From positions 1 through 8,953 of the forward strand of contig CADFKY010000035.1 of assembly GCA_902834965.1 (NCBI GenBank): 8,953 bases of DNA, read 5' to 3'. Below, one piece after another: positions 1 through 7,147 of the stretch (the stretch's first letter is position 1; the number at the start of each line of letters is the position of its first letter). A program made the position numbers and the translations under genes. A model generated the notes under the pieces. That model ran no database searches, was not told the origin of the DNA, and saw only the letters and a list, made by a program, of their open reading frames with translations. This DNA comes from Veillonellaceae bacterium. GTDB lineage: Bacteria; Bacillota_C; Negativicutes; Veillonellales; Veillonellaceae.

Positions 1-762
1 GGTGAATTAGATGTAAGCAATCATCCACTCACAAGACCTGCCATGATTGAATCGGAAGCGATTAAGCGCTTTAGTACAATTGGTGCTGCATTAGACTATC
101 CTGTACATATTGTTCATGTAAGTTCTAAAGAGGGCCTTGAAGAGGTTATTCGAGAACGGAACCTAGGGCATAAAGTGACTTGTGAAACATGTCCACAATA
201 TTTAGTGCTCGATGAATCACGATATAATTTGCCTGATTTTGAAGGTGTTAAATATGTGATGAGCCCACCGCTGAGAACAATTCAGGATCAAATGGCATTA
301 AAGGATGCATTAGTAAATGGTCTATTCCAAACGATTGGTTCTGATCATTGTAGCTTTACCTTTAATGAACAAAAATTAAAGAGTCGACATGACTTTACCC
401 GTATTCCTGGAGGTATTCCAGGCGCAGAGGAACGGGGTATCATCGCTTATAATGTGTTGGTAAATCAATGCAATATGAGCGCTGTAGATTTTATGAAATT
501 AGTTAGTGAAAACCCTGCAAAGCTTTACGGTATGTATCCGAAGAAGGGCACGTTAGCCGTTGGCAGCGATGGGGATATTACAATTGTTGATAAGCACATT
601 GAGCATGTGCTTTCAAAAGAGTCCGCCCATACAAAGGCTGACTATATACCTTATGAGGGCATATCCGTAACAGGTAAAGTTCGAGATGTTATCCTTAGAG
701 GTCACCATGTGGTACAAGATGGATCCTTATTAGAATCATATCTTGGTGAATGTATTCCTTAA
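1..762 (+). CDS. hydA: Dihydropyrimidinase / D-hydantoinase family amidohydrolase, 5'-truncated
   Basis: This is the C-terminal 253 residues of a cyclic amidohydrolase; the frame is open from base 1, so the start lies upstream. The family hydrolyses the cyclic amide bond of dihydropyrimidines or hydantoins with a two-metal centre. Visible hallmarks are IVHVSS (fragment residues 37-42), whose His matches a metal ligand, then GETCPQY-like CETCPQY, YVMSPPLR, IGSDHCSF with the metal-ligand Asp, DFTRIPGGIPG, and the C-terminal ENPAKLYGMYPKKG and GSDGDI segments. The two early metal-binding His residues and the carboxylated Lys would be in the missing part. It lies 17 bp before the xanthine dehydrogenase start, so the two are probably one operon. 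Hydantoinase genes (such as E. coli hyuA) also occur near selenium-dependent molybdenum hydroxylases, so the substrate may be a purine-derived or hydantoin-like ring rather than dihydrouracil. Family assignment is secure; substrate is not. Confidence 0.93.
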   Translation, partial: GELDVSNHPLTRPAMIESEAIKRFSTIGAALDYPVHIVHVSSKEGLEEVIRERNLGHKVTCETCPQYLVLDESRYNLPDFEGVKYVMSPPLRTIQDQMALKDALVNGLFQTIGSDHCSFTFNEQKLKSRHDFTRIPGGIPGAEERGIIAYNVLVNQCNMSAVDFMKLVSENPAKLYGMYPKKGTLAVGSDGDITIVDKHIEHVLSKESAHTKADYIPYEGISVTGKVRDVILRGHHVVQDGSLLESYLGECIP

Positions 763-779
763 TGAGAGGAGGGCTATAT

Positions 780-3329
780 ATGTACCGCTTTCAAGTGAAT
801 GGCACCCAACATGAGGTTCAAGAGGATCAACGTTTAATTGATTTCTTGAGAGCTGATTTGAAATTGACGGGCACTAAAGAAGGTTGTAGTGCTGGTGCTT
901 GTGGTACGTGTACAGTAATTATAGACGGAAAAAAAGCAAAGGCTTGTGTAACTAAACTATCCCAATTAGATGGTAAATCAGTCGTAACAATTGAGGGCTT
1001 ATCTGAACGGGAAAAAGCGGTATACACCTATGCTTTTGGTGAATGCGGAGCGGTGCAGTGTGGTTTCTGTATCCCAGGTATGATTATTAGTGCAAAAGTT
1101 TTGATTGATGAAAATAATGACCCTACACCTGACGATGTTAAAAAGGCTATTTTAGGTAATATCTGTCGTTGTACTGGTTATGTGAAAATTGAAGAAGGCA
1201 TTATGCTGGCAGCAAAAATGTTCCGTGAGAACTTACCAGTTCCTGAAAAGGATACAAATGGTAATGTAGGTGCTCGTTTACACCGCGTTGATGCGGAGGA
1301 AAAAGCACTTGGTACTGGAAAATATGCTGACGATATCCATATGGATGGCATGATTTACGCAAAAGCGTTGCGTTCTAAATTCCCTCGTGCTAGAGTCGAT
1401 CGCGTTGATGTGTCTAAAGCACTTTCACATCCTAAGTGTGTAACGGCTTTGACTGCTAAAGATGTACCATTCAATAAGACTGGTCACTTAGTGCCAGACT
1501 GGGATGTACTCATCGCAGAAGGTGATAATACTCGCTATGTTGGCGATGCAATTGCATTAGTAGCAACTACAGAGAAGAAATATTTGGACGAAGTTCTTGC
1601 TCTCGTTGAAGTTGATTATACAGAGTTAGAGCCTGTAGTAGACCCATTAGAAGCATTGAAACCGGATGCACCTCAATTACATCCAAATGGAAATGTATTG
1701 ACTCGTCAAACATTATCTCGTGGTGATGTAGATAAGGCTATTGCTGAGGCCGCATTTGTAGTGACAAATCACTATTCCACACCTCAAACAGACCATGCGT
1801 TCATGGAACCTGAATGTGCTGTAGCATATCGTGAAGGTGATGTAATTCATCTCTATTCAGGTAGCCAAAATGTTTACGATGATCGTCATGAAGTATCTCG
1901 TATGCTTGGCATTCCTGAGGAATCTGTAAAAGTTCATAGCATGCTTGTAGGTGGTGGCTTTGGTGGTAAAGAGGACATGAGCGTACAGCATCATGCATCT
2001 CTTGTAGCATGGCTCACAGGCAAACCAACTAAGGTTCTCTTCTCCCGTCAAGAAAGTCTTAATATTCATCCTAAACGACATGCGATGGAGATGGATATTA
2101 CTACTGCTTGTGATGCAGAAGGTAACTTGGTAGCAAGTAAGGTGAACATCGTATCTAACTGTGGTGCATATGCATCCTTAGGTGGTCCTGTACTTCAACG
2201 TGCAGGTACACACTCTTGTGGTCCTTACAAATTTGATAACTTTGCCTTTGATGGTGTTTGCGTTTACACAAATACTGTTCCTGGTGGTGCATTCCGCGGG
2301 TTCGGTGTAACACAAACCATCTTTGGTCAAGAACAAAACATTGATGAATTAGCTGCATTGGTAGGCATGGATCCTTGGGAGTTCCGTTATAAAAACGTTG
2401 TTCGCCCTGGTGATTCCTTACCAAACGGCCAAATTTGCTCCGAAGAAACTGCATTAGCAGAATGTTTGGAAGCCGTAAAAGATGCGTATTATGCATCTGA
2501 TCGTACGGGCCTTGCAGTATGCTTGAAAAATAGTGGTATCGGTGTAGGTTTACCTGATACTGGTCGCGTTATCTTAGAAGTACGTGATGGTAAAGTTCGT
2601 ATCCGTACTGGTGCAGCATGTATCGGTCAAGGTATGGCGACTATGGCTACTCAAGTGCTTTGTGAAACAACTGGCTTAACAGCGGATAAAGTATTTGTGG
2701 AACGTCCAGATACAGTACGTACACCAGACTCTGGTACAACTACTGCATCCCGTCAAACAGTATTCACTGGTGAAGCAACGCGTAAAGCAAGTCTTCGCTT
2801 GAAAGAAATGTTAGAAACTAAGACCTTAGAAGAATTGAATGGTGTAGAAATTTATGAAGAGTTCCTTGGTGAAACTGATCCATTCAACTCCGATAAACCA
2901 CATCCAAAAAATCACGTTGCTTACGGTTATGGTGCTTGTGTAGCTAGAATTGGTGAAGATAATAAAGTTGCTGAACTACATGTAGCATACGATGTAGGTC
3001 GTGTTGTAAATCCTCAATCTTGTGCTGGGCAAGCCGAAGGCGGTGCTATCATGGGTATGGGCTATGCAGTTACAGAAGACTTCCCTTATAAGGATGGCTA
3101 TGTAACAGCTAAATATGGCACATTAGGTCTTCTTAGAGCCACACAATGTCCCCCAATTCATGTAAGCCTTATTGAAAAAGGGACACCAGAACAATATGCA
3201 TATGGCGCTAAGGGTATTGGCGAAATCTCTAGTATCCCTATTGCACCAGCTATTGCAAATGCATATCGTCGTATCGACGGAGAACCACGTAGGTCCTTGC
3301 CGATTCAACATACAGGTTATAAAAAATAG
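780..3329 (+). CDS. Selenium-dependent-type xanthine dehydrogenase: fused [2Fe-2S] and molybdopterin domains
   Basis: A molybdenum hydroxylase of 849 residues, expected to oxidise xanthine or a related purine in the cytoplasm. Domains: plant-ferredoxin-type [2Fe-2S] (about 1-75; Cys36, 41, 44, 56), second [2Fe-2S] with CGFC (Cys94, 97) and CRC (Cys129, 131), then the molybdopterin domain from about 165. Xanthine oxidase-like motifs follow: GGGFGGKE 391-398, AFRGFG 504-509 (Arg506), IGQGMAT 615-621, a Ser/Thr-rich segment 651-660, and GIGE with the likely catalytic base Glu815. There is no FAD domain, so electrons must pass to a separate subunit or acceptor. Length and fusion match the selenium-dependent xanthine dehydrogenase family, in which selenium is a labile cofactor ligand, not selenocysteine; no in-frame TGA is present. 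The ATG at 780 is chosen over an upstream in-frame start at 750 because AGAGGAGGG lies at 765-773, 6 nt before it. Purine specificity is supported by the downstream permease but not proven. Confidence 0.93.
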   Translation: MYRFQVNGTQHEVQEDQRLIDFLRADLKLTGTKEGCSAGACGTCTVIIDGKKAKACVTKLSQLDGKSVVTIEGLSEREKAVYTYAFGECGAVQCGFCIPGMIISAKVLIDENNDPTPDDVKKAILGNICRCTGYVKIEEGIMLAAKMFRENLPVPEKDTNGNVGARLHRVDAEEKALGTGKYADDIHMDGMIYAKALRSKFPRARVDRVDVSKALSHPKCVTALTAKDVPFNKTGHLVPDWDVLIAEGDNTRYVGDAIALVATTEKKYLDEVLALVEVDYTELEPVVDPLEALKPDAPQLHPNGNVLTRQTLSRGDVDKAIAEAAFVVTNHYSTPQTDHAFMEPECAVAYREGDVIHLYSGSQNVYDDRHEVSRMLGIPEESVKVHSMLVGGGFGGKEDMSVQHHASLVAWLTGKPTKVLFSRQESLNIHPKRHAMEMDITTACDAEGNLVASKVNIVSNCGAYASLGGPVLQRAGTHSCGPYKFDNFAFDGVCVYTNTVPGGAFRGFGVTQTIFGQEQNIDELAALVGMDPWEFRYKNVVRPGDSLPNGQICSEETALAECLEAVKDAYYASDRTGLAVCLKNSGIGVGLPDTGRVILEVRDGKVRIRTGAACIGQGMATMATQVLCETTGLTADKVFVERPDTVRTPDSGTTTASRQTVFTGEATRKASLRLKEMLETKTLEELNGVEIYEEFLGETDPFNSDKPHPKNHVAYGYGACVARIGEDNKVAELHVAYDVGRVVNPQSCAGQAEGGAIMGMGYAVTEDFPYKDGYVTAKYGTLGLLRATQCPPIHVSLIEKGTPEQYAYGAKGIGEISSIPIAPAIANAYRRIDGEPRRSLPIQHTGYKK

Positions 3330-3341
3330 AATATTTGCTTA

Positions 3342-3369
3342 ATGGGTAGGGGCTACGGCCCCTGTCCAT
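3342..3369 (+). promoter_or_regulatory. Very stable hairpin with UACG tetraloop between xanthine dehydrogenase and permease
   Basis: Bases 3342-3353 pair with 3358-3369 over 12 bp, including two G-U wobbles, around the loop TACG. The closing pair is C-G, giving the cUNCGg type of tetraloop known for exceptional stability. No T-tract follows on either strand, so it is not a standard intrinsic terminator. It lies 13 bp after the dehydrogenase stop codon. Possible roles are an RNA processing or 3'-end protecting stem inside the operon, partial attenuation, or part of a structured permease leader. The pairing is seen directly; the role is inferred. Confidence 0.6.
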
Positions 3370-3406
3370 CAAGGTTCCCACGTGAAGTCTATGAGATTTT
3401 TAAACT

Positions 3407-3431
3407 CTATCAAGTACGATAGTATGACTAT
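3407..3431 (+). promoter_or_regulatory. Two overlapping alternative small hairpins in the permease leader
   Basis: CTATC (3407-3411) can pair with GATAG (3418-3422), while ATAGT (3419-3423) can pair with ACTAT (3427-3431). The shared bases 3419-3422 make the two stems mutually exclusive. They lie 44-68 nt before the permease start. Each stem is only 5 bp in AT-rich sequence, so chance is a serious alternative. The rest of this 145-nt gap has no recognisable riboswitch consensus and no convincing -35/-10 pair. Confidence 0.25.
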
Positions 3432-3474
3432 ATTATTTACTAGTAACTAAAACGTAAGATATGAGGTGATTCTT

Positions 3475-4860
3475 ATGAGTAAAGGTGTATCTGGTGTCAA
3501 CCATGTAGATGGTATGTTGCCAATCCCGCAATTATTTGCTTATGGTTTACAGCACGTGTTAGCCATGTATGCTGGTGCCGTAGCGGTACCAATCATTATT
3601 GCGCAAGCCATGCATTTGCCAATTGAAGATTTAATTCGTTTGATCACAGCCGATTTGTTCACATGTGGTGTAGCTACATTGATTCAAACATTAGGCTTTG
3701 GTCCTGTTGGTGGTCGTATTCCTCTTATTCAAGGTGTAACATTTGCTTCTGTAGGTCCAATGATCCTGATTGGTCAACAGCATGATATTAATACCATTTA
3801 TGGTGCTATTATCGTAGCCGGGCTGTTTACATTTGTTGTAGCACCATTCTTTAGCCGTTTGATTCGTCTATTCCCGCCTGTAGTAACAGGTACCATCATT
3901 ACTATTATTGGTATTAACTTGATGCCAGTAGCGGTTAACTGGATGGGTGGCGGCGTAGGTAACAAAAACTTCGGCGATCCACTATACATAGCTCTTGGTG
4001 TAGCTACATTTATTCTCGTTATTTTGACATATCGATTTGGTAAAGGGTTCCTTGGTAATCTGGCTATTTTGGTAGGGCTTATCCTCGGTACTGCTCTAGC
4101 TATGATTTGTGGTATTACTGACTTCTCTGAAGTAGGTCGTTCTCAATGGATTTCCGTTGTAACACCATTCTACTTTGGCATGCCTACCTTTGATTTTGCA
4201 TCTATTATTTCTATGATCATTGTAATGCTTGTAGTTATGGTAGAAACAACAGGTGATAGTATTGCGGTTGGTGAAATCGTAGACAAACCTATCGGCCAAA
4301 AAGAATTGGCTGCAGTGCTTCGCGCTGATGGTTTATCCACTTTAATCGGTGGTATCCTTAATAGCTTCCCTTACACTGCATTTGCTCAAAACGTTGGTCT
4401 TATTGCTGTAACACGTGTAAAAAGTCGCTTCGTTGTAGCCGCATCTGGTGTAATCTTGATTTTATTAGGTTTATTCCCTAAGTTAGCAGCTATTGTAGCT
4501 TGTATCCCAAATGCTGTATTAGGCGGTGCAGGTATCGCAATGTTTGGTATGATTATTGCCAGCGGTATTCGCTCCCTTGGTAAAGTTAACTTCGATGGTA
4601 ACTACAACTTGATGCTCGTAGCAATTAGTATTGGGGTATCCATGATTCCATTGGCAGCGCCTCAATTCTATGCACACTTCCCAGCTTGGGCACAAATTCT
4701 TTTGAAATCTGGTATCACAGCTGGTAGTATCGTAGCCGTTCTTTTGAATGTAGTATTCAATGGCTTCGGTTATAAAACAGTTAATGAACCTAACCGTGCA
4801 ACACGTAAATATCGTCACTTCACACGATTCAAAGGTTATCCTAAACATTTCTATCAATAA
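3475..4860 (+). CDS. NCS2-family nucleobase:cation symporter, likely xanthine/urate permease
   Basis: An integral membrane protein of 461 residues with the usual NCS2 length and many hydrophobic segments. It should import a purine base (xanthine, urate or a relative) using a cation gradient. The N-terminal GLQHVLAMYAGAVAVP (24-39) contains His27, equivalent to the TM1 His of XanQ. IQGVTFASVGPM is at 85-96. VETTGD carries Glu257 in the TM8 position, LRADG carries Asp285, and QNVGLIAVTR (305-314) is the NCS2 signature with Gln305 and Asn306. These are the substrate-site residues of the family. The ATG at 3475 is chosen because GAGGTG (3463-3468) sits 6 nt upstream; an in-frame GTG at 3466 overlaps that ribosome binding site. 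The gene follows the purine-oxidising enzyme and probably feeds it. Similarity is greatest by eye to the PbuX/XanQ/UacT group; uracil (UraA-like) transport is less likely given the neighbours. Confidence 0.92.
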   Translation: MSKGVSGVNHVDGMLPIPQLFAYGLQHVLAMYAGAVAVPIIIAQAMHLPIEDLIRLITADLFTCGVATLIQTLGFGPVGGRIPLIQGVTFASVGPMILIGQQHDINTIYGAIIVAGLFTFVVAPFFSRLIRLFPPVVTGTIITIIGINLMPVAVNWMGGGVGNKNFGDPLYIALGVATFILVILTYRFGKGFLGNLAILVGLILGTALAMICGITDFSEVGRSQWISVVTPFYFGMPTFDFASIISMIIVMLVVMVETTGDSIAVGEIVDKPIGQKELAAVLRADGLSTLIGGILNSFPYTAFAQNVGLIAVTRVKSRFVVAASGVILILLGLFPKLAAIVACIPNAVLGGAGIAMFGMIIASGIRSLGKVNFDGNYNLMLVAISIGVSMIPLAAPQFYAHFPAWAQILLKSGITAGSIVAVLLNVVFNGFGYKTVNEPNRATRKYRHFTRFKGYPKHFYQ

Positions 4861-4966
4861 GATATAGTTAAATTAATTAATTCTCATACGATTACATGTA
4901 TTGTCTCTCACGGTAGAAACCTTGTTTATATAGGTAAAAAATCTATATACATGTTTTCGCTCTTTC

Positions 4967-5005
4967 AAAAAGGTCTCACTCTAGTTTTAGAGTGGGGCCT
5001 TTTTT
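4967..5005 (+). terminator. Strong intrinsic terminator after the permease gene
   Basis: A 17-bp stem (4967-4983 with 4988-5004, two G-U wobbles) closes a GTTT loop and runs into a six-T tract at 5000-5005. An A-run at the 5' side pairs with the T-tract, so it could also act on minus-strand transcripts. It separates the purine block from the RuBisCO-like gene. The preceding 106 bases hold only AT-rich sequence with a weak 9-bp hairpin at 4927-4949. Confidence 0.9.
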
Positions 5006-5008
5006 GTA

Positions 5009-5037
5009 TGGAATCGTGTACTACTTTGGTATATAAT
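5009..5037 (+). promoter_or_regulatory. Candidate promoter for the RuBisCO-like gene
   Basis: A perfect TATAAT lies at 5032-5037, 30 nt before the start codon and just after the terminator. A 17-nt spacer would place the -35 at TGGAAT (5009-5014), a poor match. TGG before an overlapping TATATA (5030-5035) could serve as an extended -10. The position, directly between a terminator and a gene start, is the best support. Confidence 0.45.
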
Positions 5038-5067
5038 TAAATAATATTATTGCAAAGGAGACGCATT

Positions 5068-6255
5068 ATGAAAGACGAGCGATTTATAGTTACGTATCGA
5101 ATAGAAGCAAGTTCATATGAAGAGGCAAAAGCCATTGCCTGGGCTGTTCAGGTAGAACAAACCATAGAGTTTCCTTATGAGTTTGTTACGGATCCGTACA
5201 TTAAAGGTACTATCACTGGCAGATTGGAGTCATTAGAACCTATGAGTTCTGATTCCACATATGCCAATGTAGGGGTTATGCCTAATGTTACGATAAATCC
5301 GTCTCATTACTATGTGGCTCGTATTTCATATCTTGTAGATACAACAGCGCTAGAAGCAACGCAATTCTTAAATGTTGTCTTTGGTAACTCATCGTTACAG
5401 CCACATATTTGGGTGGTGGATATTGAACTTTGTTCCACTCTATATGATGTGTTTAAAGGACCTAGATTTGGCTTGCATGGGCTTCGTCGATTAGTGGATA
5501 CGCCAACGCGTCCTATGATTCAAGCTGTTGTGAAACCGATGGGGACACCGAATGAAGAGCTCGCTCGTATGTGCGGTGCTTATACACGTGGTGGAGCAGA
5601 TGTTATCAAAGATGACCACGGTATTTCTAATCAGTCATTCTCTCAATTTAAAGATCGTGTACAACGATGTGCTGCCATGGTACGTGAAATGAATGAAGCC
5701 CATGGTACACATACATTATATGCAGCTAATGTGTCTGGTGATGGTACAGACGTAATAGAGCGAGCTTATTTTGCAAAAGATGCAGGTGCTACAGCTCTTA
5801 TGGTGGCTTCCGGTCTTGTGGGATTTGGATGGCTTCATAAATTAGCAAATGATGAAAAGTTAGGCTTACCAATCATTCATCATCCTGCTTACTCTGGTGG
5901 CTTTATGAGCCCTGGTGTATCTGGTATTGCCGACTATTTGCAATTGGGATTGTTACCACGTATCTTTGGTGCAGATATGCCTATCTTTGTATCCTATGGT
6001 GGACGTTTTACTTTCACCGAAGATCAATGTAAGAGAATTTCCTCTTATATTAAACATCCATTTGGATTGATGAAAGCAGCCTGTCCAGCACCGGGTGGTG
6101 GTGTAACAGATGCTCGTCTCAATGAACTGGTAGAGTTGTATGGAAATGATACGATGTTCCTCGTTGGTGGTGACATGTTCCGCCGTGGACCAGATATTGA
6201 AGCTAATATGGCATACTTTGTAGAACGGTTGAGTGAATTATCTAAAACCAATTAA
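5068..6255 (+). CDS. RuBisCO-like protein (form IV, RLP) with a KDDH active-site motif
   Basis: A 395-residue homologue of the RuBisCO large subunit, shorter than the roughly 470 of true RuBisCO and typical for RLPs. The N-terminal alpha/beta domain spans about 1-135 and the TIM barrel 140-395. By motif alignment to spinach numbering, Lys156 matches K175 (VVKPMG) and Lys181, the carbamylated K201, is kept in GGADVIKDDHG with Asp183 for D203. E204 is replaced by His184, K177 by Met158, and R295 by Pro273 in HHPAYSGG. Loop 6 reads GGRFTF, without the GKLEG lysine motif. Phosphate-binding glycines remain in APGGG (341-345) and VGGD (366-369). Carboxylase activity is therefore not expected. Known RLPs act as enolases/isomerases in methionine salvage or on isoapionate-type sugar phosphates; which applies here is unknown. 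The start ATG has AAGGAG (5055-5060) 7 nt upstream; an in-frame TTG at 5050 is rejected. It lies between a terminator and walJ, 82 bp downstream, with no partner enzyme visible. Confidence 0.9.
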   Translation: MKDERFIVTYRIEASSYEEAKAIAWAVQVEQTIEFPYEFVTDPYIKGTITGRLESLEPMSSDSTYANVGVMPNVTINPSHYYVARISYLVDTTALEATQFLNVVFGNSSLQPHIWVVDIELCSTLYDVFKGPRFGLHGLRRLVDTPTRPMIQAVVKPMGTPNEELARMCGAYTRGGADVIKDDHGISNQSFSQFKDRVQRCAAMVREMNEAHGTHTLYAANVSGDGTDVIERAYFAKDAGATALMVASGLVGFGWLHKLANDEKLGLPIIHHPAYSGGFMSPGVSGIADYLQLGLLPRIFGADMPIFVSYGGRFTFTEDQCKRISSYIKHPFGLMKAACPAPGGGVTDARLNELVELYGNDTMFLVGGDMFRRGPDIEANMAYFVERLSELSKTN

Positions 6256-6266
6256 TGATTGTGTTA

Positions 6267-6294
6267 GTGAAAGTGATAACAGATTGACTTTCAC
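6267..6294 (+). repeat. Perfect 8-bp inverted repeat between the RLP gene and walJ
   Basis: GTGAAAGT (6267-6274) and ACTTTCAC (6287-6294) are exact reverse complements separated by 12 bases. A further three pairs (6263-6265 with 6296-6298, one a G-U wobble) can form beyond an A-A mismatch. No T-tract follows, so it is not a clear terminator. It could be a weak RNA hairpin in a readthrough transcript or a protein-binding site. A TATGAT box at 6312-6317 lacks a good -35 at normal spacing. Confidence 0.45.
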
Positions 6295-6337
6295 AGACGT
6301 ATGTAAAGAATTATGATTTAGTATATGGAGTGTTTTG

Positions 6338-7144
6338 ATGAGTGAATCCTCACCGTTGGAGGTCCATGTTCTTGCTAGTGGTAGCAAAGGCAATTGTACA
6401 GTAATAAAAAAAGGGAACTCCGTCATATTGCACGATGTGGGCATTAGTTGTCGACGTATCGTCAATGGTTTAAAAGAATTGCATATCGATATGGCACAGG
6501 TAGAGGGCATTTTTATCAGTCATGAACATAGTGATCATATTGCAGGTCTTCAACAATTGTTGAAACGTTTTGATATCCCTGTGTATACGAAACAAGGGAC
6601 GTGGCGTGAAATTCAAGATAAGTTAATTGTGCCAAAGAATCAATTAATAGAATTGACTAAGGGGAGCCTCTCTCTTGGTAATCTTGTAGTCGAGTCTTTT
6701 GGCGTTAGTCATGATGCGGCTGATCCAATAGGTATTAATGTATTTGCTGGAAAAGATAAGGCTACTGTCGTTACCGATACGGGTGTAATTTCTGATAGTA
6801 TCTTACATCGTATGGATGATACGACTCTGTTAGTACTAGAAGCCAATTATGATCCTCATATGTTGCGGTTTGGTCCTTATCAACCATTTTTAAAACAACG
6901 TGTAGCTAGCGATGAAGGTCATTTAAGCAATGAAATGGCTGCCCGAGCTTTGCTCATGATGAAGCGACCTGACTTTATGCAAGTTATTTTGGCCCATCGT
7001 TCTGAAAATAACAATAATGCCGTCCTTGTTACGCAAACGATAGGACAGATGCTCGTAGATGGTGGCGTTCGCATTGGACCGGAAATGAAGTTGCAACATG
7101 GACAACCTAATGAAATTGTGTCTATGCAATCTGTAAAGAGGTAG
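6338..7144 (+). CDS. walJ: WalJ/YycJ-family metallo-beta-lactamase-fold hydrolase
   Basis: A 268-residue cytoplasmic MBL-fold protein. The N-terminal ASGSKGNCTVI (13-23) is characteristic of the YycJ/WalJ family. SHEHSDHIAGL (61-71) gives the metal ligands His62, His64, Asp66 and His67; further candidate ligands are His125, Asp147 (VTDTG) and His220 in AHRSENN. Relatives are thought to act as 5'-3' exonucleases or nucleases, and in low-GC Gram-positives the gene sits with the WalRK two-component system and affects cell division and wall processes. No walRK genes are visible here, so the exact role is inferred from family alone. The ATG at 6338 has GGAG (6327-6330) 7 nt upstream; an in-frame TTG at 6335 is rejected. 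It is followed after 3 bp by rlmH. There is no clear terminator between the RLP gene and this one, so shared transcription is possible. Confidence 0.9.
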   Translation: MSESSPLEVHVLASGSKGNCTVIKKGNSVILHDVGISCRRIVNGLKELHIDMAQVEGIFISHEHSDHIAGLQQLLKRFDIPVYTKQGTWREIQDKLIVPKNQLIELTKGSLSLGNLVVESFGVSHDAADPIGINVFAGKDKATVVTDTGVISDSILHRMDDTTLLVLEANYDPHMLRFGPYQPFLKQRVASDEGHLSNEMAARALLMMKRPDFMQVILAHRSENNNNAVLVTQTIGQMLVDGGVRIGPEMKLQHGQPNEIVSMQSVKR

Positions 7145-7147
7145 AGT

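Noticed and set aside
750..779. Earlier in-frame start for the xanthine dehydrogenase
   Set aside because: It would overlap the hydantoinase end and read through the strong AGAGGAGGG site that serves the ATG at 780.
1801..2496. Minus-strand open frames inside the xanthine dehydrogenase
   Set aside because: Low-complexity His/Leu/Cys-rich translations without ribosome binding sites, opposite a well-supported gene; similar minus-strand frames in the other genes are rejected for the same reason.
780..3329. Selenocysteine in the xanthine dehydrogenase
   Set aside because: No in-frame TGA exists in the gene. In this family selenium is described as a labile cofactor ligand, so none is needed.
4912..4920. 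GTTTCTACC on the minus strand, a core segment of purine riboswitches
   Set aside because: The matching L2 and L3 loop sequences and helices are not present around it, and it would face into the permease gene in antisense. Judged chance.
4927..4949. 9-bp AT-rich hairpin downstream of the permease
   Set aside because: Almost all A-T pairs, no T-tract directly after it, and a much stronger terminator follows; probably composition.
5068..6255. True CO2-fixing RuBisCO large subunit
   Set aside because: Several catalytic positions differ (His for E204, Met for K177, Pro for R295, no loop-6 lysine motif), the protein is too short, and no phosphoribulokinase or small subunit is nearby.
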